This document shows positions 26,704-36,395 of a stretch of 64,000 bases of DNA, piece after piece. Positions within the stretch are counted from its first letter, which is position 1. Each line of letters starts with the position of its first letter. A program made the position numbers and the translations under genes. This DNA is from Tabrizicola flagellatus (GTDB taxonomy: Bacteria; Pseudomonadota; Alphaproteobacteria; Rhodobacterales; Rhodobacteraceae): assembly GCF_008271465.1 (NCBI RefSeq), contig NZ_VMDU01000009.1, positions 1-64,000 on the forward strand, in the 5' to 3' direction. The notes beneath the pieces are model-generated. The model was not told the DNA's origin, did no database searches, and saw nothing but the letters and a program-made list of their open reading frames with translations.

Positions 26704-27041
26704 GTCTCGCGTTCCTTCATCAGTCTGGTGACATAGTCGTCAAGCCGGTCCAGCCGCCCTTCCCAGAGCCTGCGCTGCTCTTCCATCCACTCGGCCATCG
26801 GGCGCAGGGCCGCGGGCTGGAAGGCGCAGGAGCGCACGCGGCCATCCTTCTGGGTGGCGACCAATCCCGCCGCCTCCAGCACCGCCAGATGCCGCAGGAT
26901 CGTCGGCAGCTTGAACCCCGTGGGTTCGGCCAGTTCCGTCACCGGCGCGGGCCCCCTGGCCAGCCGGTTGAGCATCATGCGCCGCGTCGGGTCCGCCAGC
27001 GCGTGGAACAGGAGGTCGAGTTGCGGATCATGCTTAGCCAT
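26700..27041 (-). CDS. ArsR family transcriptional regulator
   Basis: A 113-residue winged-helix protein: HALADPTRRMMLNRLARGPA, then the recognition region FKLPTILRHLAVLEAAGLV. It lacks the cysteine metal sites of arsenic or cadmium sensors, as in ArsR proteins paired with SRPBCC genes. I chose the ATG at 27041; a longer frame crosses the likely promoter. A TTAGC-N6-GCTAA palindrome straddles this start codon and is a likely autoregulatory operator. It heads a three-gene operon. Confidence 0.9.
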   Translation of the reverse strand: MAKHDPQLDLLFHALADPTRRMMLNRLARGPAPVTELAEPTGFKLPTILRHLAVLEAAGLVATQKDGRVRSCAFQPAALRPMAEWMEEQRRLWEGRLDRLDDYVTRLMKERET

Positions 27042-27049
27042 ATCGCTAA
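27034..27049. promoter_or_regulatory. Palindrome over the ArsR start codon
   Basis: TTAGCCATATCGCTAA: 5-bp arms TTAGC/GCTAA around six bases, with the minus-strand ATG in the centre. A second TGGCTAAG-like half-site lies about 40 bases upstream. Position and symmetry fit an ArsR operator; no strong ribosome site is seen before this start. Confidence 0.45.
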
Positions 27050-27243
27050 CCAATCCGACCTCATCGAGTCGCACAAGCAGAAACTTTGCAAACTGGCTAA
27101 GTTTTGCCTTCAGGATTTCCCGACAGGTGATTTTCGGCCCTCCTTGAAATTCCCGCCCCGCTTTCCTTTGCCCGGGCGCGCGCACTCGCCTATTGTGTGC
27201 CACAGCATACAAGGCGGCCCCTGGCCCCCAAGGAGGACATGCG

Positions 27244-29388
27244 ATGACCGAACGTCTGGACCGGGCGGGACTTCAGGTCGATGCGGTGCTGGCCCGCTTT
27301 GTCGAGGACGAGGCGCTGCCGGGCACGGGGATCGAGGCTGGCGCCTTCTGGCAGGGCTTCGCGGGGCTTCTGGCCGACTTCGCGCCGCGGAACCGGGCGC
27401 TTCTCGCCCGGCGGGAGGAGTTGCAGGCCAGGATCGACGCCTGGCACGTCGCGCGGCGCGGCCAGCCGCATGACCACGCCGCCTACAAGGCCTTCCTCGC
27501 CGAGATCGGCTATCTTCTGCCCGAAGGCCCTGCCTTCACGATCGAGACCACGAACGTGGACCCCGAGATTGCCCGCATCCCGGGTCCGCAATTGGTGGTG
27601 CCGATCACCAATGCCCGCTATGCGCTGAACGCGGCCAATGCCCGCTGGGGAAGCCTCTACGACTGCCTCTACGGCACCGACGCGATGGGCTCGCTGCCGC
27701 CGTCTGGCGGGTATGAGCGCGGCCGGGGCGCGCGGGTGATCGCGCGGGCGCGGGTCTTCCTGGACGATGCATTTCCCATCGCCGGAACCAGCCATGCCGA
27801 CGTTCGGCGCTATGTGGTGAAGGACGGACAGCTTCTGGTCGATGATCTGCCCCTGGTGCAGCCGGAGAAGTTCGCGGGCTACCGGGGCAATCCGAAGGCA
27901 CCGGACGCGGTTCTGTTGCGCAACAACGGGCTGCATGTCGAGCTGGTCTTCGACCGGGCGCATTTCATCGGCTCGCGCGACCAGGCGCTTCTGGCCGACG
28001 TGCAGCTGGAAAGCGCGCTGACGGCGATCATGGACTGCGAGGACTCCGTCGCCTGCGTGGATGCCGAGGACAAGGTCGGGGCCTATCGCAACTGGCTGGG
28101 GCTGATGCAGGGGACGCTGTCCGAGGTCTTCCAGAAGGGCGGTCGTCAGGTCGAGCGGCGGCTGGCGGCGGACCGCGAGTATCTGGACCCGACTGGCAGC
28201 CCCTTCACGCTGAAGGGCCGCGCCCTGATGTGGGTGCGCAATGTCGGCCACCTGATGACCAACCCGGCGATCCTGTTGCCGGATGGCTCGGAGGTCCCCG
28301 AGGGCCTGATGGATGCCATGGTGACGGTGGCCATCGCGCTGCATGACCTGAAGAAGACGGAAGGCATGCGCAACTCGGTGATGGGCTCGGTCTATGTGGT
28401 GAAGCCCAAGATGCACGGGCCCGAGGAAGTGGCCTTCGCCGACGCGGTCATGGCGCGGGTCGAGGACATCCTGGGCCTTGCCCGCAACACGGTGAAGCTC
28501 GGGATCATGGACGAGGAGCGGCGGACCTCGGTCAACCTCAAGGAATGCATCCGCGCGGCGAAGGGGCGGGTTGCCTTCATCAATACCGGCTTCCTCGACC
28601 GGACCGGGGACGAGATCCACACCTCGATGGAAGCCGGGCCCTTCAGCCGGAAGGACTTCATCAAGCGGAAGTCGTGGATCACGGCCTATGAGAACCTGAA
28701 CGTCGATATTGGCCTCGAATGCGGGCTGTCGGGGCGGGCGCAGATCGGCAAGGGGATGTGGGCCATGCCGGACCTGATGGCGGCGATGCTGGACGAGAAG
28801 ATCGCCCACCCCCGCGCCGGGGCGAACACGGCCTGGGTGCCGTCGCCCACCGCAGCAACGCTGCACGCGCTCCACTACCACAAGGTGGATGTCTTCGCGG
28901 TGCAGGCGCGGCTGGCGAAGGGGGGACGGCGGGCGCATGTGGACGGGATCCTGGACATCCCGCTGGCCAGTTTCCGGGCCTGGAACCGCGACCAGGTGAT
29001 GCGCGAGGTCGAGAACAACGCGCAAGGCATCCTGGGCTATGTGGTGCGCTGGATCGACCAGGGGGTGGGCTGTTCCAAGGTGCCCGACATCAACGACGTG
29101 GGGCTGATGGAGGACCGCGCGACCTGCCGGATCTCGGCCCAGCACATCGCGAACTGGCTGCATCATGGCGTCGTCACCGAGGCCGAGGTGATGGAGGCGA
29201 TGAAGAAGATGGCCGCCGTGGTGGACCGGCAGAACGCGGGCGATCCGCTTTACCGGCCGATGGCCCCGGCCTTCCAGGGGGCAGCCTTCCAGGCGGCCTG
29301 CGACCTGGTCTTCAAGGGGCGGGAGCAGCCTTCGGGCTATACAGAACCCCTGCTCCACGCCTGGCGGCTGCGGGTGAAGGCGGGGTAG
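27244..29388 (+). CDS. glcB: Malate synthase G
   Basis: A 714-residue single-chain malate synthase of the G type, which joins glyoxylate and acetyl-CoA to malate. Isoform G is about 720 residues against about 530 for A, so the length decides the type. Key segments are [16 protein letters not shown] (metal-binding region), [17 protein letters not shown] and [16 protein letters not shown]. The ATG at 27244 follows AAGGAGG. It stands alone between two divergent/convergent neighbours, with the second copy of the intergenic repeat starting one base after the stop. Within this window it is an alternative glyoxylate sink to the serine-cycle enzymes. Confidence 0.97.
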   Translation: MTERLDRAGLQVDAVLARFVEDEALPGTGIEAGAFWQGFAGLLADFAPRNRALLARREELQARIDAWHVARRGQPHDHAAYKAFLAEIGYLLPEGPAFTIETTNVDPEIARIPGPQLVVPITNARYALNAANARWGSLYDCLYGTDAMGSLPPSGGYERGRGARVIARARVFLDDAFPIAGTSHADVRRYVVKDGQLLVDDLPLVQPEKFAGYRGNPKAPDAVLLRNNGLHVELVFDRAHFIGSRDQALLADVQLESALTAIMDCEDSVACVDAEDKVGAYRNWLGLMQGTLSEVFQKGGRQVERRLAADREYLDPTGSPFTLKGRALMWVRNVGHLMTNPAILLPDGSEVPEGLMDAMVTVAIALHDLKKTEGMRNSVMGSVYVVKPKMHGPEEVAFADAVMARVEDILGLARNTVKLGIMDEERRTSVNLKECIRAAKGRVAFINTGFLDRTGDEIHTSMEAGPFSRKDFIKRKSWITAYENLNVDIGLECGLSGRAQIGKGMWAMPDLMAAMLDEKIAHPRAGANTAWVPSPTAATLHALHYHKVDVFAVQARLAKGGRRAHVDGILDIPLASFRAWNRDQVMREVENNAQGILGYVVRWIDQGVGCSKVPDINDVGLMEDRATCRISAQHIANWLHHGVVTEAEVMEAMKKMAAVVDRQNAGDPLYRPMAPAFQGAAFQAACDLVFKGREQPSGYTEPLLHAWRLRVKAG

Positions 29389-29466
29389 TGTCCACGGTGG
29401 ACAATCGCTGATGATCCTTTGAAGTCAAAGGCTTGGCCGCGGACGTTAGGGGTTTCTTAACCTGCG
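29389..29466 (+). repeat. Intergenic repeat, copy 2 of 3
   Basis: TGTCCACGGTGGACA at 29389-29403 begins directly after the glcB stop. After exactly 36 bases comes CGGACGTT (29440-29447), nine bases, then TTAACCTG. The TTA at 29446-29448, part of the conserved CGGACGTT block, is the stop codon of the opposite-strand DUF6525 gene. Confidence 0.78.
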
Positions 29467-29955
29467 CTTCGGGCGGGTTGGGGCGGTTTTCAGAATGGGC
29501 GCTGACGCGCGAAGTCCTTTTGTCTCGTCGTCGGCCTTCGCCTCCTCCTCGGCCGCCCCGGGGGCGCTTCGCCCCCCGGACCCCCCGAGAGTATTTGCGA
29601 AAAGGGCAAGACAGGGCGGCGGGCGCCTGACGGGCGCAGGGCCCTTGGCCAGTGGGGCAGACGACAGGCAGAGGACAGGGTCCGACAGGTCGCCGGTCGG
29701 ATGGGCCGGCCCCCAGACCGTGACCCGCTCCCGCGCGAGGCTCCTTGCCTCGGCGCGGGTCAGCCGGACAAGGGCCTGCCTCGGACAGCCGGTCTCGCGC
29801 AGGGCACGCTGCCAGAGGCGCAGCACCGAGGCCGCGCTCCAGGGAAGCGCGGCCTGGGCCAGCCAGCGCCGCAGTTCCGCGGGAAGCCGGTCGTATGCGG
29901 CCATCGGATCTGCCTTGTGCCACCGCGCGCGGGGCGAGGCGAGATTCCCGTTCAT
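29446..29955 (-). CDS. DUF6525 family protein with a repeat-derived tail
   Basis: A 169-residue frame whose first ~95 residues match DUF6525 of Rhodobacteraceae: [20 protein letters not shown], then [20 protein letters not shown] and [19 protein letters not shown]. Family members usually stop soon after this; here the frame runs on for about 60 residues through two intergenic repeat elements, and the stop lies inside one of them. The tail is therefore probably not a functional domain. The ATG overlaps the stop of the upstream cobW gene (ATGA), so the two are co-translated. Function unknown. Confidence 0.72.
   Translation of the reverse strand: MNGNLASPRARWHKADPMAAYDRLPAELRRWLAQAALPWSAASVLRLWQRALRETGCPRQALVRLTRAEARSLARERVTVWGPAHPTGDLSDPVLCLSSAPLAKGPAPVRRPPPCLALFANTLGGSGGRSAPGAAEEEAKADDETKGLRASAPILKTAPTRPKRRLRNP
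29550..29610. repeat. Rhodobacteraceae-type intergenic element with GC hairpin and GAGAGTATTTGCGAAAAG
   Basis: A stem of GGGGGC/GCCCCC around a 5-base loop (29560-29576) is followed by ggaccccccgaga and then GTATTTGCGAAAAGGGCAAG. I recognise this combination from memory as a very frequent intergenic element in this family, usually between or after genes. Here it lies inside the 3' part of the DUF6525 frame. Confidence 0.6.
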
Positions 29956-31154
29956 GCCGCGCGGCGCTGCCAGGTGGGAAAGGGATCGGAAAGGTCGCTC
30001 CACGCTTCGGGGGTGAAGCTGCTGGCGGGGACGATGGCGGCATCCAGCCGGGCCCGCAAGGCGGCTTCGTCAAGCCCTGCACCGATGAACACGATTTCCT
30101 GCCGCCGGTCGCCCCAGGGCTCCTGCCATTTCGACAGCAGCTCCTTCAACGCCTCCGGATGCGCCGGCCACCGCTCGCGCGGGACGGAGGCCCACCAGCT
30201 GCCAAGCGGCGTGACCGAGGACACGGCGCCGGCCAGGGAGAACTCGGCCACCCAGTCCGGCCTTGTGGCCAGCCAGAAATGCCCCTTGGCGCGGATCACG
30301 CCGGGAAGATCGCCGTTCAGGACCGCATGGATACGGCCCGGGTGGAAGGGGGCGCGGGCGCGATAGACGAAAGAGGCGATCCCGTATTCATCGGTTTCGG
30401 GCGTATGGCTGGCGAAACCGTACAGTTCCCTGGCCCAGAGCGGATGTTCGGCGGCGCGGTCGAAATCGAACAGGCCGGTGTCGAGGATCGCTGCCGGATC
30501 GACGCGGGCATGGTCGGTCTCGATCAGGCGGGCCTCGGGGTTCAGGGCCTTGATGATCCTGCGCGCGGCACGGGCGCGGTCGGGGCCCGCGTCCCGCACC
30601 TTGTTCAGGATCACGACATCGGCGAATTCGATCTGGTCGGTCAGCAGGTTGACCAGTGTCCTTCCGTCGCCTTCGCCAAGACTTTCCCCCCGGTCGGCAA
30701 GGAAATCATGGCTGGAGAAGTCGTTCAGGAGGTTGATCGCATCCACGACCGTGACCATCGTGTCGAGGCGCGCGACATCCGAAAGGCTTTGCCCGGCCGC
30801 GTCGCGGAAATCGAAGGTCGCGGCCACGGGCAAGGGTTCGGCGATTCCGGTGGATTCGATCAGCAGGTAATCGAAGCGGCCTTCGGCGGCCAGACGGCGG
30901 ACCTCGGTCAGAAGATCGTCACGGAGCGTGCAGCAGATGCAGCCGTTCGTCATCTCGACCAGCCTTTCCTCGGCGCGGGACAGTTCGGCCCCTTCCCGGA
31001 TGAGGTCGGCGTCGATGTTCACCTCGGACATGTCGTTGACGATCACCGCGACCCGGCGGCCATCGCGGTTGTTCAGGATGTGGTTCAGAAGCGTGGTCTT
31101 GCCGGCGCCGAGAAAGCCGGAGAGGACGGTGACGGGCAGGCGCGTGTCGGTCAT
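29952..31154 (-). CDS. CobW/COG0523 GTP-binding protein, zinc-responsive metallochaperone type
   Basis: A 400-residue G3E GTPase of the CobW family. The P-loop is GFLGAGKT (residues 13-20), the metal-binding CxCC motif is Cys72, Cys74 and Cys75 (GCICCTLR), and the guanine-specificity motif NKVRD is near residue 190; the CobW C-terminal domain follows from about 250. The perfect Zur-type box just upstream shows it belongs to the zinc-starvation subgroup (ZigA/YeiR/YjiA-like) rather than to cobalamin synthesis, despite cobS and cobT being a few kb away. It probably hands zinc to a client enzyme when zinc is scarce. Confidence 0.9.
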   Translation of the reverse strand: MTDTRLPVTVLSGFLGAGKTTLLNHILNNRDGRRVAVIVNDMSEVNIDADLIREGAELSRAEERLVEMTNGCICCTLRDDLLTEVRRLAAEGRFDYLLIESTGIAEPLPVAATFDFRDAAGQSLSDVARLDTMVTVVDAINLLNDFSSHDFLADRGESLGEGDGRTLVNLLTDQIEFADVVILNKVRDAGPDRARAARRIIKALNPEARLIETDHARVDPAAILDTGLFDFDRAAEHPLWARELYGFASHTPETDEYGIASFVYRARAPFHPGRIHAVLNGDLPGVIRAKGHFWLATRPDWVAEFSLAGAVSSVTPLGSWWASVPRERWPAHPEALKELLSKWQEPWGDRRQEIVFIGAGLDEAALRARLDAAIVPASSFTPEAWSDLSDPFPTWQRRAA

Positions 31155-31168
31155 GTCAACCTCGTGTT

Positions 31169-31185
31169 ATGTTATATTATAACAT
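31169..31185 (-). promoter_or_regulatory. Zur box upstream of the CobW-type GTPase gene
   Basis: ATGTTATATTATAACAT is an exact 17-bp palindrome with 8-bp arms, 15 bases before the start codon. It matches the alphaproteobacterial Zur consensus (an ATGTTAT-type arm repeated in inverse). Zur with zinc should repress the gene. It lies between bolA and cobW, so only the cobW promoter is likely affected. Confidence 0.85.
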
Positions 31186-31227
31186 ACACGGGACGCAGAG
31201 CGTCTGCAAGCGCCGTCTCCGATGCGT

Positions 31228-31479
31228 CTAGCCGATATCGAGGGCCAGGGCGTGGATGCGGGCGGTGAGATCACCCAGCGCCTTCTGCACCGCCCGGTGG
31301 CGGGCGAGGCGCGGCATGTCCCGGAACACCTCGGCGCGGATGGTGATGTGGAAATGGCTTTCGCCCGTCCCGTCGTCCCCGGCATGGCCCGCGTGACGGT
31401 GGCTCTCGTTCACCACGGTCAGCACCGTAGGGTGGAAGGCGGCGGTCAGGCGCTCCTCGATTTCGTCTTTCACGGCCAT
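31228..31479 (-). CDS. bolA: BolA family protein
   Basis: An 83-residue BolA-like protein. BolA proteins bind monothiol glutaredoxins with a shared 2Fe-2S cluster. The family loop VVNESHRHAGH and the downstream SHFHITI and FRDMPRLARHRAV are present, including the conserved histidine used as a cluster ligand. The ATG at 31479 gives the right N-terminus; a longer frame is spurious. It is divergent from the dnaJ-like gene, as is usual in this family of bacteria. Confidence 0.93.
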   Translation of the reverse strand: MAVKDEIEERLTAAFHPTVLTVVNESHRHAGHAGDDGTGESHFHITIRAEVFRDMPRLARHRAVQKALGDLTARIHALALDIG

Positions 31480-31555
31480 GTCAGCGCCCCCTGCCCTTCC
31501 AACTTCCGGGAAAAGCCTTAGACTTGGGCGCCCGAGTCGGAAAGGCCCCTGAAGC

Positions 31556-32188
31556 ATGTCCAGTCGTCCGCCCTTCGAGTTCAACATCAGCGCCGCCGCG
31601 GCCAAGAAGCGCAAGACCTCCGGGCGGCGGGGGATGTCGGGGGCGTTCGAGACAGCGGACCGGCCCTGCGACTATCCGGGGTGCGAGCACAAGGGTGCCT
31701 ATCGGGCGCCGAAGTCACCGGACCAGCTGGACGAGTATTTCTGGTTCTGCAAGGACCACATCCGCGAATACAATCTGAAATGGAACTTCTTCCAGGGCAC
31801 CACGGATGAGGAGTTCCAGAAATTCCTCGACAGGAACCGGGTCTGGGAGCGCGAGACCCGGCCCTTCAGCCGGCAGGGCGACGGCAATGCCTGGGCGCGG
31901 CTGGGGGTGAAGGACCCGATGTCTCTGCTGGGTGAGAAGGCGACGCAGAATCCGGGGCGCGCGATGTCCACCGCGACGCGGAAGCTGCCGCCGACCGAGC
32001 GCAAGGCGATCGAGATCCTGGATGCGCGCGACACGATGACCAAGACGGAAATCCGCAAGGTCTACAAGGGGCTGATCAAGGTCCTGCACCCGGACATGAA
32101 CGGCGGCGACCGCAGCCACGAGGAACAGCTGCAAGAGGTGGTCTGGGCCTGGGACCAGCTGAAGGACAGCCGCTATTTCCGCGACTGA
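31556..32188 (+). CDS. DnaJ-domain protein, C-terminal J domain
   Basis: A 210-residue protein with a J domain at the C-terminus (residues about 150-205), including the HPD motif at 178-180 that stimulates Hsp70 ATPase. The N-terminal part carries a zinc-knuckle-like CDYPGCEHKGAY and a YFWFCKDHIREYN motif. This architecture is typical of the dnaJ-like gene next to cobS in Rhodobacteraceae, suggesting it aids assembly of cobaltochelatase or a related complex (inference). Confidence 0.9.
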   Translation: MSSRPPFEFNISAAAAKKRKTSGRRGMSGAFETADRPCDYPGCEHKGAYRAPKSPDQLDEYFWFCKDHIREYNLKWNFFQGTTDEEFQKFLDRNRVWERETRPFSRQGDGNAWARLGVKDPMSLLGEKATQNPGRAMSTATRKLPPTERKAIEILDARDTMTKTEIRKVYKGLIKVLHPDMNGGDRSHEEQLQEVVWAWDQLKDSRYFRD

Positions 32189-32309
32189 CGCTTGCGGAAA
32201 TCGGCGCGGGACTGTCGTGTCCAGCGCTTCCCCTTGAACCCCCTCGCGATATGTTCCAAGGATGGCGCGGGCGCGCAATGAGGCGCGGGCGGACCTAGGG
32301 ACTCAGACG

Positions 32310-33284
32310 ATGCTGGATCAGGCGATGAAACCGACCGAGGAAATTTCGGTCCGCGACGTGTTCGGCATCGACACCGACATGCGCGTCAGGGGTTTTGCCG
32401 ACCGCACCGACCGCGTGCCCGAGATCGACCCGACCTACAAGTTCGACCCGGACACCACGCTCGCGATCCTGGCCGGGTTTGCCTATAACCGCCGGGTGAT
32501 GATCCAGGGCTATCACGGCACCGGGAAATCCACCCATATCGAGCAGGTGGCCGCGCGGCTGAACTGGCCCTGCGTGCGGGTGAACCTCGACAGCCACATC
32601 AGCCGGATCGACCTGATCGGCAAGGACGCGATCAAGCTGAAGGACGGCAAACAGGTGACCGAGTTCCACGAGGGCATCCTGCCCTGGGCGCTGCGGAACC
32701 CGGTGGCCATCGTCTTCGACGAATACGACGCGGGCCGGCCGGACGTGATGTTCGTGATCCAGCGCGTGCTGGAGCATGACGGTAAGCTGACGCTTCTGGA
32801 CCAGAACGAGATCATCACCCCGAACCCCTGGTTCCGGCTGTTCGCCACGGCGAATACCGTGGGTCTGGGTGACACCACGGGCCTCTACCATGGGGTCCAG
32901 CAGATCAACCAGGCGCAGATGGACCGCTGGTCGCTCGTGGCGACACTGAACTACCTGAGCCATGATGCCGAGGCCGCGATCATCCTGGCCAAGAACCCGC
33001 ATTACAACACCGAGAAGGGCCGCAAGACCATCAGCCAGATGGTGACGGTGGCCGATCTGACGCGCACGGCTTTCATGAATGGCGACCTGTCCACGGTGAT
33101 GAGCCCCCGGACGGTGCTGAACTGGGCGCAGAACGCCGAGATCTTCCGTAACGTGGGTTACGCCTTCCGGCTCACCTTCCTGAACAAGTGCGACGAGCTG
33201 GAACGGCAGACCGTGGCCGAGTTCTACCAGCGCTGCTTTGCCGAGGAACTGCCGGAAAGTGCGGCCAGCATGGCGATGAAGTAA
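32310..33284 (+). CDS. cobS: Cobaltochelatase subunit CobS
   Basis: A 324-residue AAA+ ATPase of the aerobic cobaltochelatase CobNST, which inserts cobalt into hydrogenobyrinic acid a,c-diamide in vitamin B12 synthesis. The Walker A is GYHGTGKS (near residue 71), Walker B IVFDEYDA (near 145) and sensor 1 LFATANT. CobS forms rings with CobT. The start at 32310 is used because the upstream extension is low-complexity. A strong hairpin terminator follows, so cobT, 1.2 kb downstream, is a separate transcript. Confidence 0.95.
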   Translation: MLDQAMKPTEEISVRDVFGIDTDMRVRGFADRTDRVPEIDPTYKFDPDTTLAILAGFAYNRRVMIQGYHGTGKSTHIEQVAARLNWPCVRVNLDSHISRIDLIGKDAIKLKDGKQVTEFHEGILPWALRNPVAIVFDEYDAGRPDVMFVIQRVLEHDGKLTLLDQNEIITPNPWFRLFATANTVGLGDTTGLYHGVQQINQAQMDRWSLVATLNYLSHDAEAAIILAKNPHYNTEKGRKTISQMVTVADLTRTAFMNGDLSTVMSPRTVLNWAQNAEIFRNVGYAFRLTFLNKCDELERQTVAEFYQRCFAEELPESAASMAMK

Positions 33285-33305
33285 ACCCGGCCCGTCCGGG
33301 CTGCG

Positions 33306-33327
33306 GGGCCGTCCTTCGGGGCGGCCC
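33306..33327 (+). terminator. Rho-independent-like terminator after cobS
   Basis: GGGCCGTCC/GGGCGGCCC form a 9-bp stem (one G-T pair) with a TTCG tetraloop, followed by atttccttt. It lies 21 bases after the cobS stop. Confidence 0.7.
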
Positions 33328-33452
33328 ATTTCCTTTGCGGACGGCAGAGGGTTTTCATTCCGCCTTGAAAATGCACGATTCTGCGGGCCTCATGCCGAAA
33401 TGGCGCTCGGCTCGGCAACTTTTCTGGCCATCCTTGCGCTCGGGCGACAAGC

Positions 33453-33776
33453 GTGCCCGGGGCGGCGGGTCCGCTGTTGCGCGACTTCGCGGTCTGCGCG
33501 GGGCTGCTTTCGGCGGCGATGGACGATCAGTGGATGTTCGACGGGCCGGCGTCTGAACGCACCGCATCCGAGTTGGGCGCCGTGGTCGCGCTGATCGAGG
33601 CGACCATGCCCGAAGGTGCCGGGCGGCAAGTCATGGTGTGGCGAATCGACACCAAGGTAGCCCAGCGGGACCTCTTGCATCGGGCGCGGTTCCAGCGGGA
33701 TCCGCGCCTGGCACGAACGGCAGCGGCCAGAGCCGAAGCCCTGGCCGCCGAGTGTCGCGCGATGATCCCGAGTTAG
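33453..33776 (+). CDS. Small protein of unknown function, possibly frameshifted at its start
   Basis: The frame from a GTG at 33453 gives 107 residues, with CAGLLSAAMDDQWMFDGPAS and a helical C-terminus. The C-terminal ~85 residues look like a family of small exported proteins in this bacterial group (CAG-x-LSA-x-M ... DGP pattern, from memory). The expected signal peptide is not in this frame; instead a signal-like MALGSATFLAILALGRQA starts at 33400 in the +1 frame and would join near 33455 after a one-base shift. Either a sequence error or a decayed gene is possible. The stop overlaps that of the convergent FMN reductase. Confidence 0.4.
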   Translation: MPGAAGPLLRDFAVCAGLLSAAMDDQWMFDGPASERTASELGAVVALIEATMPEGAGRQVMVWRIDTKVAQRDLLHRARFQRDPRLARTAAARAEALAAECRAMIPS

Positions 33777-34357
33777 CCGCGGGCGGCCTTGGTGGCCTTG
33801 GCCCACCAGACCACATCGTCGAGCATGGCCTTGGCCGCCGGGGCAATCGCGCCCTCGATGTCGCCGAGGTTGCCCGAACCGCCAAAGCCCGAGTGCACCT
33901 TGAAGAAATCCGACCCGCCGATGCGGACGTTGTTGCGGGTGGGGACCATCTGCAGCTCGACGCCGATGTTCTGCAGGTGGCCGAGCGCGTTGGCCGCGCC
34001 CATCGAGCCATAGCCGATGGCGCCGAAGGGCTTGCGGGCCCATTCGACATAGGCCTGGTCCAGCGCATTCTTCAGCGCCGCAGTGATCGAGCGGTTGTAT
34101 TCGGCGACGACGAAGATGTAGCCGTCGAACTCGCCCACCTTCTTCTGCCACTTCTGGGCGACCGGGTTCTGGCTGGGCACCCAGGCGTTCGAGGCGACTT
34201 CGTCGAAGAAAGGCAGCGGATAGTCGCGCAGGTCCACGACCTCGACATCCATGTCGCCGCGGGCTTCGGCCTGGGCCTTGATCCAGGCGGTGGGGACATC
34301 GGCAAAGCGGGTCGGGCGGGTGGACGAGACGATGATCGCGATTTTCGGGTTGGCCAT
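33773..34357 (-). CDS. NADPH-dependent FMN reductase family protein
   Basis: A 194-residue flavodoxin-like protein. MANPKIAIIVSSTRPTRFAD contains the SSTRxxR-type phosphate loop for FMN, and AEYNRSITAALKNALDQ is the PxYNxSxPxxLKNAxD pattern of NAD(P)H-dependent FMN/quinone reductases. It probably reduces flavin, quinones or azo compounds in the cytoplasm. A good promoter (TTGGCA-17-AGATAA) lies upstream. It is divergent from cobT and ends in a 4-base overlap with the convergent small gene. Confidence 0.92.
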   Translation of the reverse strand: MANPKIAIIVSSTRPTRFADVPTAWIKAQAEARGDMDVEVVDLRDYPLPFFDEVASNAWVPSQNPVAQKWQKKVGEFDGYIFVVAEYNRSITAALKNALDQAYVEWARKPFGAIGYGSMGAANALGHLQNIGVELQMVPTRNNVRIGGSDFFKVHSGFGGSGNLGDIEGAIAPAAKAMLDDVVWWAKATKAARG

Positions 34358-34392
34358 GGGTCGGGGTCCTTGGGTTTGAATTCCGGTCGCTC

Positions 34393-34421
34393 TTATCTGG
34401 CGGTTGCGGTGCCCCTGCCAA
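34393..34421 (-). promoter_or_regulatory. Promoter of the FMN reductase gene
   Basis: On the minus strand TTGGCA (34421-34416), 17 bases, then AGATAA (34398-34393). The transcription start would fall about 29 bases before the start codon. Confidence 0.5.
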
Positions 34422-34501
34422 CTCCGCAGCGCCGCGCCGGACCTGTGCATGACCGCACGGGGACGCTTGCCGAGACCCGCGCCGAGTGCTTTACCTGACG
34501 C

Positions 34502-36370
34502 ATGAACAAACCCGCCGACAACCCCGCCGATCCTTTCAAGAAGGCCCTCGCCGAGGCCACCCGCACCATGGCGGATGACCCGGAGATGACGGTGACCTAT
34601 TCCGTCGATCCCTCGGGGATGAACAAGGAAGGCGTCCGCCTGCCGCAGGTTTCGCGCCGGATGACGCGGGACGAGGTCTTGCTGGCGCGCGGGACGGCGG
34701 ATGCCTTCGCGCTGCGGCGGAAGTATCACGACGACGCGGTGGCGGCCCGCTATGCGCCGACCGGGCCCCTGGCGCGGGACATCTTCGAGGCGATGGAGAA
34801 CGCACGCTGCGAGGCGGTGGGCGCGCGCGACATGCCGGGAACGGCCGGCAACATCGACGCGAAGATCGCCCACGAGGCGGATCGCAAGGGCTATGGCCAG
34901 GTGACGCAGTCAAGCGAGGTGCCCCTGCCGGTGGCGGCGGGGTATCTGGTGCGGCAGATGGCGACGGGCCGCCCGCTGCCGAAGTCGGCGGAACATGCCG
35001 CCGACCTCTGGCGCGGCTTCGTCGAGGAACAGGCGGGCGAGACGCTGTCGAACCTCGACGATGTGCTGACCGATCAGGCCGCCTTCGCGCGGCTGGCGCG
35101 CAAGGTGATCGCCGACCTGGGCTATGGCGACCAGCTGGGCGACGACCCGGATGCACCCGAGGATGTGGGCGACGACCAGGCGGAAGAGGATCAGGAGGCC
35201 CCGGATTCGGCGGGCGAGGAACAGGAGGAATCCGAGGACTCCGAGGCCTCGCCCGAACGCAGCCAGGACGAGCAGCAGGATCAGTCCCAGGCGCAGGTCA
35301 CAATGGAGGACAGCGCCGACATGGAGCAGGGCGACGAGGCGGAGCTGCCCGAGGGCGAGGCGCCGCTGGAGCCTCCGCCCCCCGCGCCGCATTCGGACGC
35401 GGATCCGAACTATGTCGTTTATACGACTGATTTCGATGAAGAAATCAAGGCGGAGGATCTTGCCGAACCGGCCGAGCTGGAACGGCTGCGCGCCTATCTG
35501 GACCAGCAGCTGGAACCCCTGAAGGGTGCGGTCAGCCGACTTGCGAACAAGTTGCAGCGCCGGCTTCAGGCGCAGCAGAACCGCAGCTGGGAATTCGACA
35601 AGGAAGAGGGGATCCTCGATGCCGGACGGCTCGCGCGGGTGGTGGCAAACCCGACGACGCCCCTGTCCTTCAAGTGGGAGAAGGACACCGAGTTCCGTGA
35701 CACGGTGGTGACGCTTCTGCTGGACAATTCGGGGTCCATGCGGGGGCGGCCGATTTCCATCGCGGCGATCTGTGCGGATGTGCTGGCGCGGACGCTGGAA
35801 CGCTGCAACGTGAAGGTCGAGATCCTGGGTTTCACCACGCGGGCCTGGAAGGGCGGGCAAAGCCGCGAACGCTGGCTGGCACAGGGCCGGCCGCAGATGC
35901 CGGGGCGGCTGAACGACCTGCGCCACATCATCTACAAGTCGGCCGATGCGCCCTGGCGGCGGGTGCGGCCGAACCTCGGCCTGATGATGAAGGAGGGCCT
36001 CCTGAAGGAGAACATCGACGGCGAGGCGCTTGAATGGGCGCATCGGCGGATCATGGCGCGCCCCGAGGCCCGCAAGATCCTGATGGTCATCAGCGACGGG
36101 GCGCCGGTGGACGATTCCACTCTGGCCGCCAACCCCGCGAATTATCTGGAGAAACACCTCCGCGACGTGATCGCGATGGTGGAAAAGCGGCGGGCGGTGG
36201 AGCTGATCGCCATCGGCATCGGCCACGACGTGACGCGCTATTACCAGCGGGCGGTGACGATCACCGATGTCGAGCAGCTTGCGGGCGCGATGACCGAGCA
36301 GCTGGCCGCCCTGTTCGAGGCGGACCCCAGGAAGCGGGCGCGTGCGCTGGGAATGCGGCGGGCCGGTTGA
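34502..36370 (+). CDS. cobT: Cobaltochelatase subunit CobT
   Basis: A 622-residue CobT, partner of CobS and CobN in aerobic cobalt insertion. The N-terminal CobT domain (1-215) is followed by a very acidic linker (about 216-300, with [20 protein letters not shown]-like composition) and a C-terminal von Willebrand factor A domain whose MIDAS motif is DNSGSM at residues 408-413. This three-part layout is normal for CobT. It ends 25 bases before pepP, which may be co-transcribed. Confidence 0.96.
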   Translation: MNKPADNPADPFKKALAEATRTMADDPEMTVTYSVDPSGMNKEGVRLPQVSRRMTRDEVLLARGTADAFALRRKYHDDAVAARYAPTGPLARDIFEAMENARCEAVGARDMPGTAGNIDAKIAHEADRKGYGQVTQSSEVPLPVAAGYLVRQMATGRPLPKSAEHAADLWRGFVEEQAGETLSNLDDVLTDQAAFARLARKVIADLGYGDQLGDDPDAPEDVGDDQAEEDQEAPDSAGEEQEESEDSEASPERSQDEQQDQSQAQVTMEDSADMEQGDEAELPEGEAPLEPPPPAPHSDADPNYVVYTTDFDEEIKAEDLAEPAELERLRAYLDQQLEPLKGAVSRLANKLQRRLQAQQNRSWEFDKEEGILDAGRLARVVANPTTPLSFKWEKDTEFRDTVVTLLLDNSGSMRGRPISIAAICADVLARTLERCNVKVEILGFTTRAWKGGQSRERWLAQGRPQMPGRLNDLRHIIYKSADAPWRRVRPNLGLMMKEGLLKENIDGEALEWAHRRIMARPEARKILMVISDGAPVDDSTLAANPANYLEKHLRDVIAMVEKRRAVELIAIGIGHDVTRYYQRAVTITDVEQLAGAMTEQLAALFEADPRKRARALGMRRAG

Positions 36371-36395
36371 GCCCTTTGACGGAAAGCCTGACCTG

